From an uncultured Christensenella sp. (lineage in GTDB: Bacteria > Bacillota > Clostridia > Christensenellales > Borkfalkiaceae): a stretch of DNA of 64,000 nucleotides. Location: contig CAJTKX010000001.1 of assembly GCA_910577055.1 (NCBI GenBank), positions 310,001 to 374,000 of the forward strand. Direction: 5' to 3'. The notes under the pieces were generated by a model. It was given only the letters and a program-made list of their open reading frames with translations. It was not told the origin of the DNA and ran no database searches. The first letter of the stretch is position 1, and every line of letters begins with the position of its first letter. Of the stretch, positions 17,519 to 25,759 are shown one piece after another. A program made the position numbers and the translations under genes.

Positions 17519-17547
17519 TTGACTTTTTCGGTCTGTTGAACTATACT
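17519..17547 (+). promoter_or_regulatory. Near-leaderless promoter of the O-antigen ligase-like gene
   Basis: TTGACT (17519-17524), 17 nt, TATACT (17542-17547), then 8 nt to the ATG at 17556. No ribosome-binding site is present. Confidence 0.7.
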
Positions 17548-17555
17548 TTTTCCGT

Positions 17556-18983
17556 ATGGGTATTTCGTTCGAAAAGATAAAGCACTGTAAAGTGCCGGAT
17601 ATCGTTAAAAAAATAATATCATCAAAATTTTTCCCGTTCGTAACGGCGGCTGTACTGCTTTTGTGTTACTACTTGGGTTGGGATATCGTTGCGACTTATT
17701 ATTTGGGGATAGTAATTATACTCATACTGTTACTGCTCGAAGATATAACGCCGGTCATCACGCAAATTCCTTTTATAACTTTGGTAGTTTCCTTAAAAAA
17801 CACTCCGTCAAGCGCGATGGGCTCTTCCGATTACTACTCCAACCCCGCAATTTTGGCGCAGTTTATCATAATAGTTTCGCTAATGGTTTGCGCGCTGGTA
17901 TATAGGCTTGTACTAAGTTGCGTAAGGAAGAAATTTAAACTGACCCCGATGTTTTACGGACTGTGTTTTTTATCGTTTGCGTTGGTGCTTAACGGACTGT
18001 TCAGCGATACCTACACACCGAAAAATGTTCTTTTCGGCGCGGCTTTGGCGATTTGCTTCTTATTAACTTTCGCCGCGATTAAGGACAACATCAAAACCGA
18101 TAAAAATTGCTTTGAAAAAATAGCTTACGGGTTTATTGCTTTAAGCGTACTGCTTATAATAGAACTTATTGTAGCGTACGCGACTACCGAAAATTTGTTT
18201 GTGGACGGAACTATAAACAGAGGCGCGCTGATATTCGGCTGGGGCGTTTACAACACTTACGGGTTAATGATACTTTTGTGCTTGCCCGCTGCATTGTTCC
18301 TCGCGGGGAAACATAAATACGGATATTTGTTTACAGCCTATTCGTTGCTTATTTTTGCCGCGTCTATCCTATCGTGTAGCAGACAAGCTATGGTCGGCGC
18401 GTTGATTATTTACCCCGTTTGCATTATTATTTTACTTGTTAAAGGCAAAAACCGTATTCCAAACCTTTGCATTGCCGCGGCAGCGGTTTTGGCGGGAATA
18501 GCGATTTTGTGCGTTTTCAAGGAACAGGTTGCGGATTTCTTTAAGACGGTTTTCGAGAATATTTTCGTAAACGGCGAGCTGAACGGCAGCGGGCGTTGGG
18601 AAATTTGGAAAGAAGCGATTAGATATTTCAGTGAAGCGCCGTTGTTCGGTTCGGGATTTTATGTAGACTATCATTATAGCGGCGCGGCGCTTAGCTTTAT
18701 ACCTATGATGTGCCACAACACGATACTTGAATTTATGGCTGCGGGCGGAATTATAGGTATCGTGGCGTATTTAATTCATAGGGCGCAGACGATTATTTCT
18801 TTTGCTAAAAACGTTACCGTCGAACGCACGTTTATCGTTATGACGATAATGCCCATATTGATTTTGTCGCTGTTGGACGTGCATATCTTCAATATCTTCC
18901 CCACGATAATTTACAGCAGTCTTTTGGCGGTTTTGGTTAAGTCTCAAGAAAAGGACGAAAGCGAAGTTAAAGAAAATGCTTAA
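17556..18983 (+). CDS. O-antigen ligase/polymerase-like membrane protein
   Basis: A 475-residue protein with about 11-12 hydrophobic segments and a large outer loop near residues 330-400 containing GSGRWEIWKEAIRYF, APLFGSGFYVDYH and MCHNTILEF, the pattern of the Wzy_C/WaaL superfamily. Such enzymes join or polymerise lipid-linked sugar repeats on the outer side of the membrane. It is the only plus-strand gene of element 1 and converges on the dehydratase gene across a shared terminator. The substrate is unknown. Confidence 0.8.
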   Translation: MGISFEKIKHCKVPDIVKKIISSKFFPFVTAAVLLLCYYLGWDIVATYYLGIVIILILLLLEDITPVITQIPFITLVVSLKNTPSSAMGSSDYYSNPAILAQFIIIVSLMVCALVYRLVLSCVRKKFKLTPMFYGLCFLSFALVLNGLFSDTYTPKNVLFGAALAICFLLTFAAIKDNIKTDKNCFEKIAYGFIALSVLLIIELIVAYATTENLFVDGTINRGALIFGWGVYNTYGLMILLCLPAALFLAGKHKYGYLFTAYSLLIFAASILSCSRQAMVGALIIYPVCIIILLVKGKNRIPNLCIAAAAVLAGIAILCVFKEQVADFFKTVFENIFVNGELNGSGRWEIWKEAIRYFSEAPLFGSGFYVDYHYSGAALSFIPMMCHNTILEFMAAGGIIGIVAYLIHRAQTIISFAKNVTVERTFIVMTIMPILILSLLDVHIFNIFPTIIYSSLLAVLVKSQEKDESEVKENA

Positions 18984-18994
18984 AAACGGCATAA

Positions 18995-19029
18995 AAAAGC
19001 GGTTTCCGCAACTTGCGGAAACCGCTTTT
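18995..19029. terminator. Bidirectional terminator inside element 1
   Basis: A 16-bp stem AAAAGCGGTTTCCGCA/TGCGGAAACCGCTTTT with a 3-nt loop lies between two converging genes. Confidence 0.85.
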
Positions 19030-19036
19030 GGTTTTC

Positions 19037-20866
19037 TTAATTTTGGGGTTTATAAGTGGTTACAAGCTGAGCAACCAAGTGTTTCATATCGGTCGTTTCG
19101 TCATAAGCCGCTTTTTTAAGCATATCGAGCGTCGTCCACAGATGCTCTTCGTCAAGCTCTATGGGGTTGGCAATATTGATAAGTCCGTTGGGAGTCTTTT
19201 GCATACCCTCTTCGTCCATTAACCGCTCCTCATACAACTTTTCGCCCGGGCGCAAACCCGTGCAGACGATTTCGATATCGACGTTAGGTTCAAGACCCGA
19301 AAGCTTTATAAGATTGTAAGCCAAGTCGTAAATTTTTACCGGCTCGCCCATATCGAGAACGAAAATCTGCCCGCCCTTAGCGTATGCGCCCGCTTGCAAG
19401 ACGAGCGAAACCGCCTCCGGGATTGTCATAAAGTATCTTATAATGTCCTTATGAGTAACTGTTACGGGTCCGCCTTCCGCTATCTGCTGCTCGAAAAGAG
19501 GAATAACCGAGCCGTTTGAGCCCAACACGTTGCCGAACCTTACCGCAACGAATTTCGTCTGTTTGCTGTGCTTGCCTATCGTTTGAATTATCATTTCGCA
19601 GATACGCTTTGTAGCTCCCATAACGTTTGTGGGGTTTACGGCTTTGTCGGTAGATATCTGCACGAATACTTTCGCGCCGAATTTATCAGCGCACCTTGCC
19701 ATATTCAAAGTACCGAACACGTTATTTTTTACGGCTTCGTTGGGGCTGGTTTCCATTAACGGCACATGCTTGTGCGCCGCGGCGTTAAATACTATTTCGG
19801 GAGAATATTTTTTGAAAACGTCCTCCATTTTCCCCACGTCCCTTATGCTTGCAATCAATGCTAAAAGATTGAGCTCGGGGTGGCGGCGCTTCAATTCTTG
19901 TTCGATATCGTAAGCGTTGTTTTCGTAAATATCGAGAATAATAAGCTGTTTGGGCGAGTGTGTTGCAATTTGACGGCAAAGCTCGCTACCGATTGAGCCG
20001 CCTCCGCCCGTAACAAGTACGACGCGGTTTTCTATATAGCCCATAATCTCGTCAAGGTTTACTTTTATTTGATCCCTACCCAAAAGGTCGGATATCTGCA
20101 CCTCTCTGAGCGCTGTTACGCTTGCCTCGCCGTTAACTATCTGATAGATGCCCGGCAGAGTTTTTACTTTACACTTTGTTTGTTCGCATATGCCGTAAAT
20201 ACGTTTTATTTCCGCTTTTGGAACTGCGGGCATTGCGATTAAAATTTCATCGACGGCGTACTTTTCTACAAATTCGGGTATTTGTTCGGTATTGCCGACG
20301 ATTTTTATGTTGTAAATGTTTTTGCCTATTTTGTTGGCGTCGTCGTCGATTACGCACACGGGGTGATAAGTTATCTTATCGGTAGTAAGAATTTCCCTTA
20401 TCAGCATTGTGCCCGCGTCGCCGCCGCCTACTATCATTACCCTTACTTTGCTTTTGTTTTTCCTTGATACGGAATATTTAACCGCAACGTAAAGGCGCTT
20501 GGAAAACCTGATAAGCAGCACGAAAACCGTTAAAATAATAGCGTAGGCGCCGCAAACGCGAATGTTCACCATTTTAAAAATAAATGAAAAACCTATATTC
20601 GCCGCAAGGATACACGCAACCGCGCCTATGGTCTTTAAAGTATCGACTATGCCTACCGAGGTAAACACGATAAAGTACAATCTGAACAGCGCGAAGAATA
20701 GGTACCCCACAACGAGATTTAAAAGATACCAATACAGAAGGTCGAGGCAGAAAACCACCTCGCTGTTCGCCATCAGCAGCGATAACAGCACCGATAGCGT
20801 TATGGCAGCAAAATCACACGCAACGATTATGCCGATATCTTTAATTTTTTTAAATTTGTTTTTCAT
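19037..20866 (-). CDS. Membrane-bound nucleotide-sugar 4,6-dehydratase (CapD/PglF/WbpM type)
   Basis: A 609-residue protein with four N-terminal transmembrane segments (residues 10-120), a CoA-binding-like Rossmann domain (RVMIVGGGDAGTML) and a C-terminal extended SDR domain (VTGGGGSIGSELCRQ near 285; STDKAVNPTNVMGATKR near 410, where Met replaces the usual Tyr, as in PglF-type enzymes). The family converts UDP-GlcNAc to the 4-keto-6-deoxy sugar that begins bacillosamine-like or FucNAc-type pathways. It is downstream of genes that make UDP-GlcNAc, which supports that substrate. Confidence 0.88.
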   Translation of the reverse strand: MKNKFKKIKDIGIIVACDFAAITLSVLLSLLMANSEVVFCLDLLYWYLLNLVVGYLFFALFRLYFIVFTSVGIVDTLKTIGAVACILAANIGFSFIFKMVNIRVCGAYAIILTVFVLLIRFSKRLYVAVKYSVSRKNKSKVRVMIVGGGDAGTMLIREILTTDKITYHPVCVIDDDANKIGKNIYNIKIVGNTEQIPEFVEKYAVDEILIAMPAVPKAEIKRIYGICEQTKCKVKTLPGIYQIVNGEASVTALREVQISDLLGRDQIKVNLDEIMGYIENRVVLVTGGGGSIGSELCRQIATHSPKQLIILDIYENNAYDIEQELKRRHPELNLLALIASIRDVGKMEDVFKKYSPEIVFNAAAHKHVPLMETSPNEAVKNNVFGTLNMARCADKFGAKVFVQISTDKAVNPTNVMGATKRICEMIIQTIGKHSKQTKFVAVRFGNVLGSNGSVIPLFEQQIAEGGPVTVTHKDIIRYFMTIPEAVSLVLQAGAYAKGGQIFVLDMGEPVKIYDLAYNLIKLSGLEPNVDIEIVCTGLRPGEKLYEERLMDEEGMQKTPNGLINIANPIELDEEHLWTTLDMLKKAAYDETTDMKHLVAQLVTTYKPQN

Positions 20867-20913
20867 AAATTTTTTTCCGATTTTAAGTGAATATACTGAC
20901 GAGTTGTGCTGAC

Positions 20914-22746
20914 CTACTCTACCGTCACGCTTTTTGCAAGGTTCCTCGGCTTGTCCACGTCGTTACCGCGCAAAACGCTGAGGTAGTACGCAAAAAATTG
21001 TAAAGGTATTACCGCAAGGCTCGGGGTGAAATGCTCGTCCACATCGGGTATGCGGAAAACGTTGTCAATCCCTTTTACGGGCAACTTAACGCCGTCGGAG
21101 GCGATGACCGCTATCAAAGCGCCGCGGCTTGCCGTTTCGATGAGGTTGCTTAAAGTCTTTTCGACAAGGTTTTTCTGCGTCAAAACGCCGAAAACAAGCG
21201 TGCCGTCCTCGATAAGGCTGATAGTGCCGTGTTTAAGTTCACCCGCGGCGTAAGCCTCAGAATGAATATAGCTTATTTCTTTTAGCTTTAAGCTTCCCTC
21301 CACACTTACTGCGTAATCCGCGCCTCTGCCTATGAAAAAGACATCTTGTTTATCCATAGTCTTTGCCGCAAATTTCTGTATCTCCTCTTTCCGTTCCATA
21401 AGGCAGTCCAATTTTTCGGAGAGAGCGATAAGCTCGGTTACAAGCTTATCGTAGTAATTATTATCGATTTTGCCACGAATTTTCGCAAGCTTAACCGCAA
21501 AAGCATAGCCCGCGACAAGTTGCGCGCTGTACGCCTTGGTAGTGGCAACCGAAATTTCGGGACCCGCCTTGGTGTATAAAACGAAATCCGCTTCGCGCGC
21601 GATGGACGAGCCAACCACATTGACTATGGCAAGGGTTTTAAGCCCGCTTTCTTTTGCCGCGCGAATTGCCGCAAGGGTATCGGCGGTTTCTCCGCTTTGA
21701 CTGATTGCAACGACCAACTCGCCGTTTAAGACGGGGTTGCGGTAACGGAATTCCGAAGCAAGCTCCACCCGAACGGGCACGCGAGCCAAATCTTCGATAA
21801 CGTACTGCATAACCACGCCGACGTGGTACGCCGAACCGCAGCCGACGATAACTATACCGTTGATGCGTTTGAAATCTTTGTCCGTAAGCCCTACTTCGGA
21901 AAAGTCGAGCCGACCGTCGCGGCAAAGGTAATTTAAGGTGTCTTTGACGACCTTGGGCTGTTCGTGAATTTCTTTGAGCATAAAGTGCTCGTATCCGCCC
22001 TTTTCCGCCGCCTCCGCGTTCCATGTGATTGCAACGAGTTCCTTTTGAACTTCTTCTCTGTCAAGGTTATAAAAGGTCACCGCGCCCTTTTCAAGACGGG
22101 CAATTTGAAGATTGTCAACGTAGTAAACGTTTTTGGTATAATTCAAAATTGCGGGCACGTCCGAGGCAAGAATTGCCGCGCCGCCCGTAACGCCGATTAT
22201 CATCGGGCTGTCCTTGCGAATTGCAAAAACCGTATCGGGAAAGTCCTTATTGACGACTGCCAAGGCGTAAGAACCGCGAACCCTTAAAGCAAACTCAGAA
22301 ATTGCACGAAGGGGGTCGCCGTACTTTTTGTAGTAATAATCTACAAGCTTAGTGGCCACCTCGGTATCCGTTTGGGAATAGAATTTATAGCCCCTCTTTA
22401 TAAGTTTTTCCTTTAACTCGGCGTAATTTTCGATTATGCCGTTATGGACGGCTGCAATGGTCTTTTCGTCGTTGCAATGCGGGTGAGCGTTGTTTTCGCT
22501 CGGTTCTCCGTGGGTCGCCCAACGCGTATGCCCGATGCCGCAAGTACCGTTCATTGTTTTGCCGTCGTCCGTCATTTCGCATAAAACGCTAAGTCTGCCC
22601 TTGGCTTTGACGATATCGATGTCGCCCGAAGCGTTTAAAAGAGCTATTCCCGCAGAATCGTAGCCCCTATATTCCAATTTTTTAAGCCCGTCGAGGAGTA
22701 TTGGCGCAGCCTGTTCGTTACCGATATATCCGACTATTCCGCACAT
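20914..22746 (-). CDS. glmS: Glutamine-fructose-6-phosphate aminotransferase (isomerizing)
   Basis: It makes glucosamine 6-phosphate, the first step to UDP-GlcNAc. The 610 residues begin MCGIVGYIG with the nucleophilic Cys2, and the glutaminase domain includes TRWATHGEPSENNAHPH. Two SIS sugar-isomerase domains follow (VGCGSAYHVGVV, ISQSGETADT, GRGADYAVSVEGSLKLKEI), ending in PRNLAKSVTVE. It lies 7 bp after glmM. No glmS ribozyme leader is visible in that gap. Its location inside an excisable element is unexpected for a gene usually essential for wall synthesis. Confidence 0.97.
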   Translation of the reverse strand: MCGIVGYIGNEQAAPILLDGLKKLEYRGYDSAGIALLNASGDIDIVKAKGRLSVLCEMTDDGKTMNGTCGIGHTRWATHGEPSENNAHPHCNDEKTIAAVHNGIIENYAELKEKLIKRGYKFYSQTDTEVATKLVDYYYKKYGDPLRAISEFALRVRGSYALAVVNKDFPDTVFAIRKDSPMIIGVTGGAAILASDVPAILNYTKNVYYVDNLQIARLEKGAVTFYNLDREEVQKELVAITWNAEAAEKGGYEHFMLKEIHEQPKVVKDTLNYLCRDGRLDFSEVGLTDKDFKRINGIVIVGCGSAYHVGVVMQYVIEDLARVPVRVELASEFRYRNPVLNGELVVAISQSGETADTLAAIRAAKESGLKTLAIVNVVGSSIAREADFVLYTKAGPEISVATTKAYSAQLVAGYAFAVKLAKIRGKIDNNYYDKLVTELIALSEKLDCLMERKEEIQKFAAKTMDKQDVFFIGRGADYAVSVEGSLKLKEISYIHSEAYAAGELKHGTISLIEDGTLVFGVLTQKNLVEKTLSNLIETASRGALIAVIASDGVKLPVKGIDNVFRIPDVDEHFTPSLAVIPLQFFAYYLSVLRGNDVDKPRNLAKSVTVE

Positions 22747-22753
22747 ATCTACC

Positions 22754-24142
22754 TCAATCCGCGCAATAGCCCTTTGCGCGAAGTACAGAAACGACCTCTT
22801 CCGCGTAGGCTGTGCATTTTTCTTTATTTTCCGCCTCGACCATTACCCTTACGAGCGGCTCGGTGCCCGATGGTCTGACGAGAATCCTACCGCTGTCCTT
22901 TAACTTTTTTTCAACCTTTTTGACAGCGGCAAGCACGTCCTTGTCATTTTGAGCTTTTTCTTTATCTACAACGCGGACGTTAACAAGCTCTTGCGGGTAG
23001 AATTTAACCGGCTCGGCAAGCTTGGATAAAGTTAACTTCTTCGCCATAATAACTTCCATTACTTTAAGGCTTGTAAGTATTCCGTCGCCCGTGGTTGCGT
23101 ATTTAGAAAAGATGATATGACCAGACTGCTCTCCGCCGAGTCTGTTGCCGTGAGCCGACATATACTCGTAAACGTATTTGTCGCCGACGGCGGTTTTAAC
23201 GTACTTTATCCCCGCGGCGTCAAGCGCCTTGAAAAGCCCGAAATTGGACATAACCGTGGCAACGACGGTGTTGCTGACAAGCTTGCCGCGCTCCTTCATA
23301 TACAAGCCGTAAATATAGAGAATGTGGTCGCCCGTGACGACGTTGCCGTTCTCGTCTACGCAAAGGCATCTGTCCGCGTCGCCGTCGTAAGCAAAGCCCA
23401 CGTCAAGTTTTTTCTCTTTTACAAGTTTTTGCAAGCCTTCGATATGGGTCGAGCCGGCTTTTTCGTTTATATTCAACCCGTCGGGTTGTGCATTGATGAC
23501 GTAAGTCGTCGCGCCGAGCGCCTCGAAAACCGACTTCGCAATATTCCAAGCGCAACCGTTGGCGCAGTCAATACCCACTTTCATTCCGCGGAAAGAGTAC
23601 ATTCCGAGCGAAATAAGATAGCCGATATAACGGTTTCTGCCCGAAGCGTAATCGACCGTTTTACCGATATTCTCTCTTGTGGCGTAAGTAAGCCCGTCCC
23701 ACTTCCGACCGAAAACTTCGAGCTTGCCGTCAAGAAAATCTTCGATAAGCGAAATTACGTCCTCGCCCATTTTTTCTCCGTGCGAGTTCAAAAGCTTTAT
23801 TCCGTTATCGTAATAGGGGTTATGACTTGCGGAAATCATTATTCCGCAGTCGAACTCGTCCACCCTTGCGATGTATGCAACGGACGGCGTTGTTGAAACG
23901 TGAAGCATATACGCGTCCGCACCCGATGCGGTAAGCCCCGCAATCAAGGTGTATTCGAACATATAACTCGACCGCCTTGTATCCTTGCCTATTACAATTC
24001 TCGGAGACGAATTGTCGCCGTGTCTGCGTTTAAGCTCCCCGTAATACCAGCCGAGAAACCTCCCGACCTTATATGCGTGGTCGGCGGTAAGCGTGGCGTT
24101 TGCTTCGCCGCGAAAACCGTCCGTTCCGAAATATCTTCCCAT
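22754..24142 (-). CDS. glmM: Phosphoglucosamine mutase
   Basis: It converts glucosamine 6-phosphate to glucosamine 1-phosphate. The 462 residues begin MGRYFGTDGFRGEAN. The phosphoserine loop ISASHNPYYDNGIKL is near residue 104, the metal loop DGDADRC near 252, the sugar-binding GGEQSGH near 335 and the phosphate-binding RPSGTEPLVRVMVE near 430. The ribosome-binding site AAGGAG precedes ATG. With glmS and the GlmU-like gene it forms a UDP-GlcNAc operon on the element. Confidence 0.97.
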   Translation of the reverse strand: MGRYFGTDGFRGEANATLTADHAYKVGRFLGWYYGELKRRHGDNSSPRIVIGKDTRRSSYMFEYTLIAGLTASGADAYMLHVSTTPSVAYIARVDEFDCGIMISASHNPYYDNGIKLLNSHGEKMGEDVISLIEDFLDGKLEVFGRKWDGLTYATRENIGKTVDYASGRNRYIGYLISLGMYSFRGMKVGIDCANGCAWNIAKSVFEALGATTYVINAQPDGLNINEKAGSTHIEGLQKLVKEKKLDVGFAYDGDADRCLCVDENGNVVTGDHILYIYGLYMKERGKLVSNTVVATVMSNFGLFKALDAAGIKYVKTAVGDKYVYEYMSAHGNRLGGEQSGHIIFSKYATTGDGILTSLKVMEVIMAKKLTLSKLAEPVKFYPQELVNVRVVDKEKAQNDKDVLAAVKKVEKKLKDSGRILVRPSGTEPLVRVMVEAENKEKCTAYAEEVVSVLRAKGYCAD

Positions 24143-24176
24143 AGTGCTCCTTAATTTTCTTCCGTATTCTCTCGGG

Positions 24177-24830
24177 CTAAATTTTCTTTACGACCGTTCC
24201 GCCCGTCTTTAAAATGCTGTTTTCGGGTATCGTCCCGCGAACGCAAGATAAAGGGTATATAGTTACGTTTCTGCCCGTAACCGTGCCCGGATTCAGAACG
24301 CTATTACAACCGACTTCGGTAAAATCGCCAAGCATCGCGCCAAGCTTTTTTAAGCCGGTTTTTATATCCGCACCCTCGCCTTTGACAATGACGTGAGATT
24401 TGTCCGACTTAACGTTGGACGTTATCGAGCCCGCGCCCATGTGGGCTTTATAGCCCAATATACTGTCGCCGACGTAGTTGTAGTGCGGAACTTGCACACC
24501 GTCGAATAAAATTACGTTTTTAAGCTCAGTCGAATTGCCAACCACGCAGCCGTTGCCTATGAGCGCGCTGCCGCGTATAAAGGCGCAATGTCTGACTTCG
24601 GTATTCTCGCCGACGATACAAGGCGCGCCAAGATAAGCCGTGGAGGCGATTTTTGCGCTTTCGTGAACCCACACGCCGTCGGAAATCTCATTATACCCCT
24701 TACTAAGGGTCTTACCTAAGCCGACAATAAAATCTTTAAGTCCGCCGAGCGCTTGCCAAGGGTATTCGAAATTATTCAAATACTCCGCCGCCGCAGTATG
24801 AGTTAAGTCAAACAAATCGCAGATTTTCAA
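24177..24830 (-). CDS. GlmU-like left-handed beta-helix acetyltransferase
   Basis: A 217-residue hexapeptide-repeat protein without a pyrophosphorylase domain. It has the helix turns LGAPCIVGENTEVRHCAFI and ALIGNGCVVGNSTELKN, then HYNYVGDSILGYKAHMGAGSI, which parallels the acetyl-CoA/sugar site of GlmU. It may acetylate glucosamine 1-phosphate or act as a nucleotidyltransferase-associated sugar acetyltransferase. It starts at TTG 24830 after GGAG and heads the glmU-like/glmM/glmS/dehydratase operon. The uridyl-transfer step must come from another gene. Confidence 0.78.
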   Translation of the reverse strand: MKICDLFDLTHTAAAEYLNNFEYPWQALGGLKDFIVGLGKTLSKGYNEISDGVWVHESAKIASTAYLGAPCIVGENTEVRHCAFIRGSALIGNGCVVGNSTELKNVILFDGVQVPHYNYVGDSILGYKAHMGAGSITSNVKSDKSHVIVKGEGADIKTGLKKLGAMLGDFTEVGCNSVLNPGTVTGRNVTIYPLSCVRGTIPENSILKTGGTVVKKI

Positions 24831-24889
24831 TGGGTGACTCCGTCTTATATAGCTATCGGTTTATTTACTATTATAATATACCAATAACT

Positions 24890-24918
24890 ATTTTAACGCT
24901 AAACGCTTGCAAAGTCAA
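24890..24918 (-). promoter_or_regulatory. Promoter of the element 1 amino-sugar operon
   Basis: TTGACT (24918-24913), 17 nt, TAAAAT (24895-24890) on the minus strand, 60 nt before the GlmU-like start. Confidence 0.65.
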
Positions 24919-24964
24919 CAAATAACAAAAGAAAAAAGAACCGCTTTCGCTGCGTTTTACCGTT

Positions 24965-25006
24965 ATTATGCGCAATTTAAGCTGAGGTATTTAAATTACG
25001 CATAAT
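24965..25006. repeat. Long inverted repeat near the right end of element 1
   Basis: ATTATGCGCAATTTAA and TTTAAATTACGCATAAT form two arms with one mismatch around a 9-nt spacer, 57 bp inside the right attachment arm. There is no U-tract, so it is more likely a protein-binding site than a terminator. The rest of 24831-25062 holds only the promoter above. Confidence 0.65.
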
Positions 25007-25062
25007 ACGGGCATTGGGCGACCCTTTCATCGTTGAACTTTTTTGCGTTAAAGTGCGGGCGC

Positions 25063-25089
25063 CTATGGTCCTATTATAACAACGGCGGG
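25063..25089. other. Right attachment site of element 1
   Basis: The inner arm CTATGGTCCTATTATAACAA (25063-25082) abuts the core CGGCGGG (25083-25089), which is the last shared base block of the spoVAD N-terminal part. The arm mirrors that at 15331-15350. Confidence 0.8.
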
Positions 25090-25701
25090 TGCCATTGCAG
25101 CCCCCATATTGTTTACGTCGGTAACACCGAAGTCGCAAACCTTGCCCATTGTCCCGTTGACGATTTTAATTCCCCCTTCTTTGGAAGTCACTACGCAACC
25201 GCCCGCCGCGGTTACCGTCCACTGTGCCTGAGGCGGACGCGTGCAACCAAGCTCCAAGGGATAGCGGTACTGTCTTTCAGCCGAAGCAAAATGACTGCCC
25301 GTTGCGGCAACCACGCGGTTGACGTAGCCCGCGTTTACCATCATTGCGCCGAGAAGCAGACTTTCGCTCATGGTAGAGCAAGCGGAATACAAGCCCAAAA
25401 ACGGGAAGTTGTAATCCCTCGCAGCAAAACTTGCTGAAATTATTTGGTTCAACAAATCGCCCGAAAAAAGCACGTCGATATCGGCTTCGGAATAGCCCCC
25501 CTTTTCTATTGCGAGTGAAATTGCGGTTGATAGCATTTTACACTCCGCCTTTTCGAAGGTGCTTTCCTCAAACATATCGTCTTCCAAAGTTATATCGGCA
25601 AACTTGCCTAAAATACCTTCCTTTTCCTTCGAACCGCACACTGCGGCAAATGAAGTTATGCAAGGCGAATTTTCAAAAAATACGGTGTTTCCTTTCTTCA
25701 T
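25063..25701 (-). CDS. spoVAD: SpoVAD, N-terminal part, truncated by intervening element 1
   Basis: The first 206 residues are true SpoVAD (ENSPCITSFAAVCGSKE..., FSGDLLNQIISASFAAR, GLYSACSTMSESLLLG, ATGSHFASAERQYRYPLELG). After MGAAMAPA the frame enters element DNA and ends after six foreign residues (VVIIGP). SpoVAD is the thiolase-like subunit of the SpoVA channel that binds dipicolinic acid. The start ATG at 25701 follows AAGGT, 58 bp after spoVAC. As the sequence stands the protein lacks its C-terminal third. Excision at CGGCGGG would restore it. Confidence 0.94.
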   Translation of the reverse strand: MKKGNTVFFENSPCITSFAAVCGSKEKEGILGKFADITLEDDMFEESTFEKAECKMLSTAISLAIEKGGYSEADIDVLFSGDLLNQIISASFAARDYNFPFLGLYSACSTMSESLLLGAMMVNAGYVNRVVAATGSHFASAERQYRYPLELGCTRPPQAQWTVTAAGGCVVTSKEGGIKIVNGTMGKVCDFGVTDVNNMGAAMAPAVVIIGP

Positions 25702-25759
25702 TTTTTACCTTGAAAATTTTTATTAAAATGCTGTTAATTGCAGCATATATGGCGCCCAA

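Larger units (their letters stand above)
15319..25089. mobile_element. Intervening element 1: serine-recombinase element inserted in spoVAD, about 9.76 kb
   Basis: The element separates the two parts of spoVAD. A direct repeat CGGCGGG lies at 15319-15325 and 25083-25089, 9764 bp apart. On the element side each repeat is followed by imperfect inverted arms whose outer ends are CTATGGT/ACCATAG. A large serine recombinase lies next to the left end, with a small ORF upstream of it. Cargo is an O-antigen ligase-like gene, a nucleotide-sugar dehydratase, glmS, glmM and a GlmU-like gene. Removal would restore spoVAD in frame, as in the sigK skin elements. Whether excision occurs is not shown by sequence. 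Confidence 0.92.

Noticed and set aside
22747..22753. glmS ribozyme upstream of glmS
   Set aside because: The glmM-glmS gap is only 7 bp, leaving no room for the ribozyme.
15319..25089. Prophage
   Set aside because: No capsid, portal, terminase, tail or lysis genes are present in element 1; the cargo is metabolic.
14942..25701. spoVAD split by frameshift or random rearrangement
   Set aside because: The two parts meet exactly at a shared 7-bp core with inverted arms and a recombinase at the junction, and rejoin in frame.
25732..25757. Interspersed motif copy between spoVAC and spoVAD
   Set aside because: Only GCATATATGG and part of the left half remain; too weak for a separate feature.
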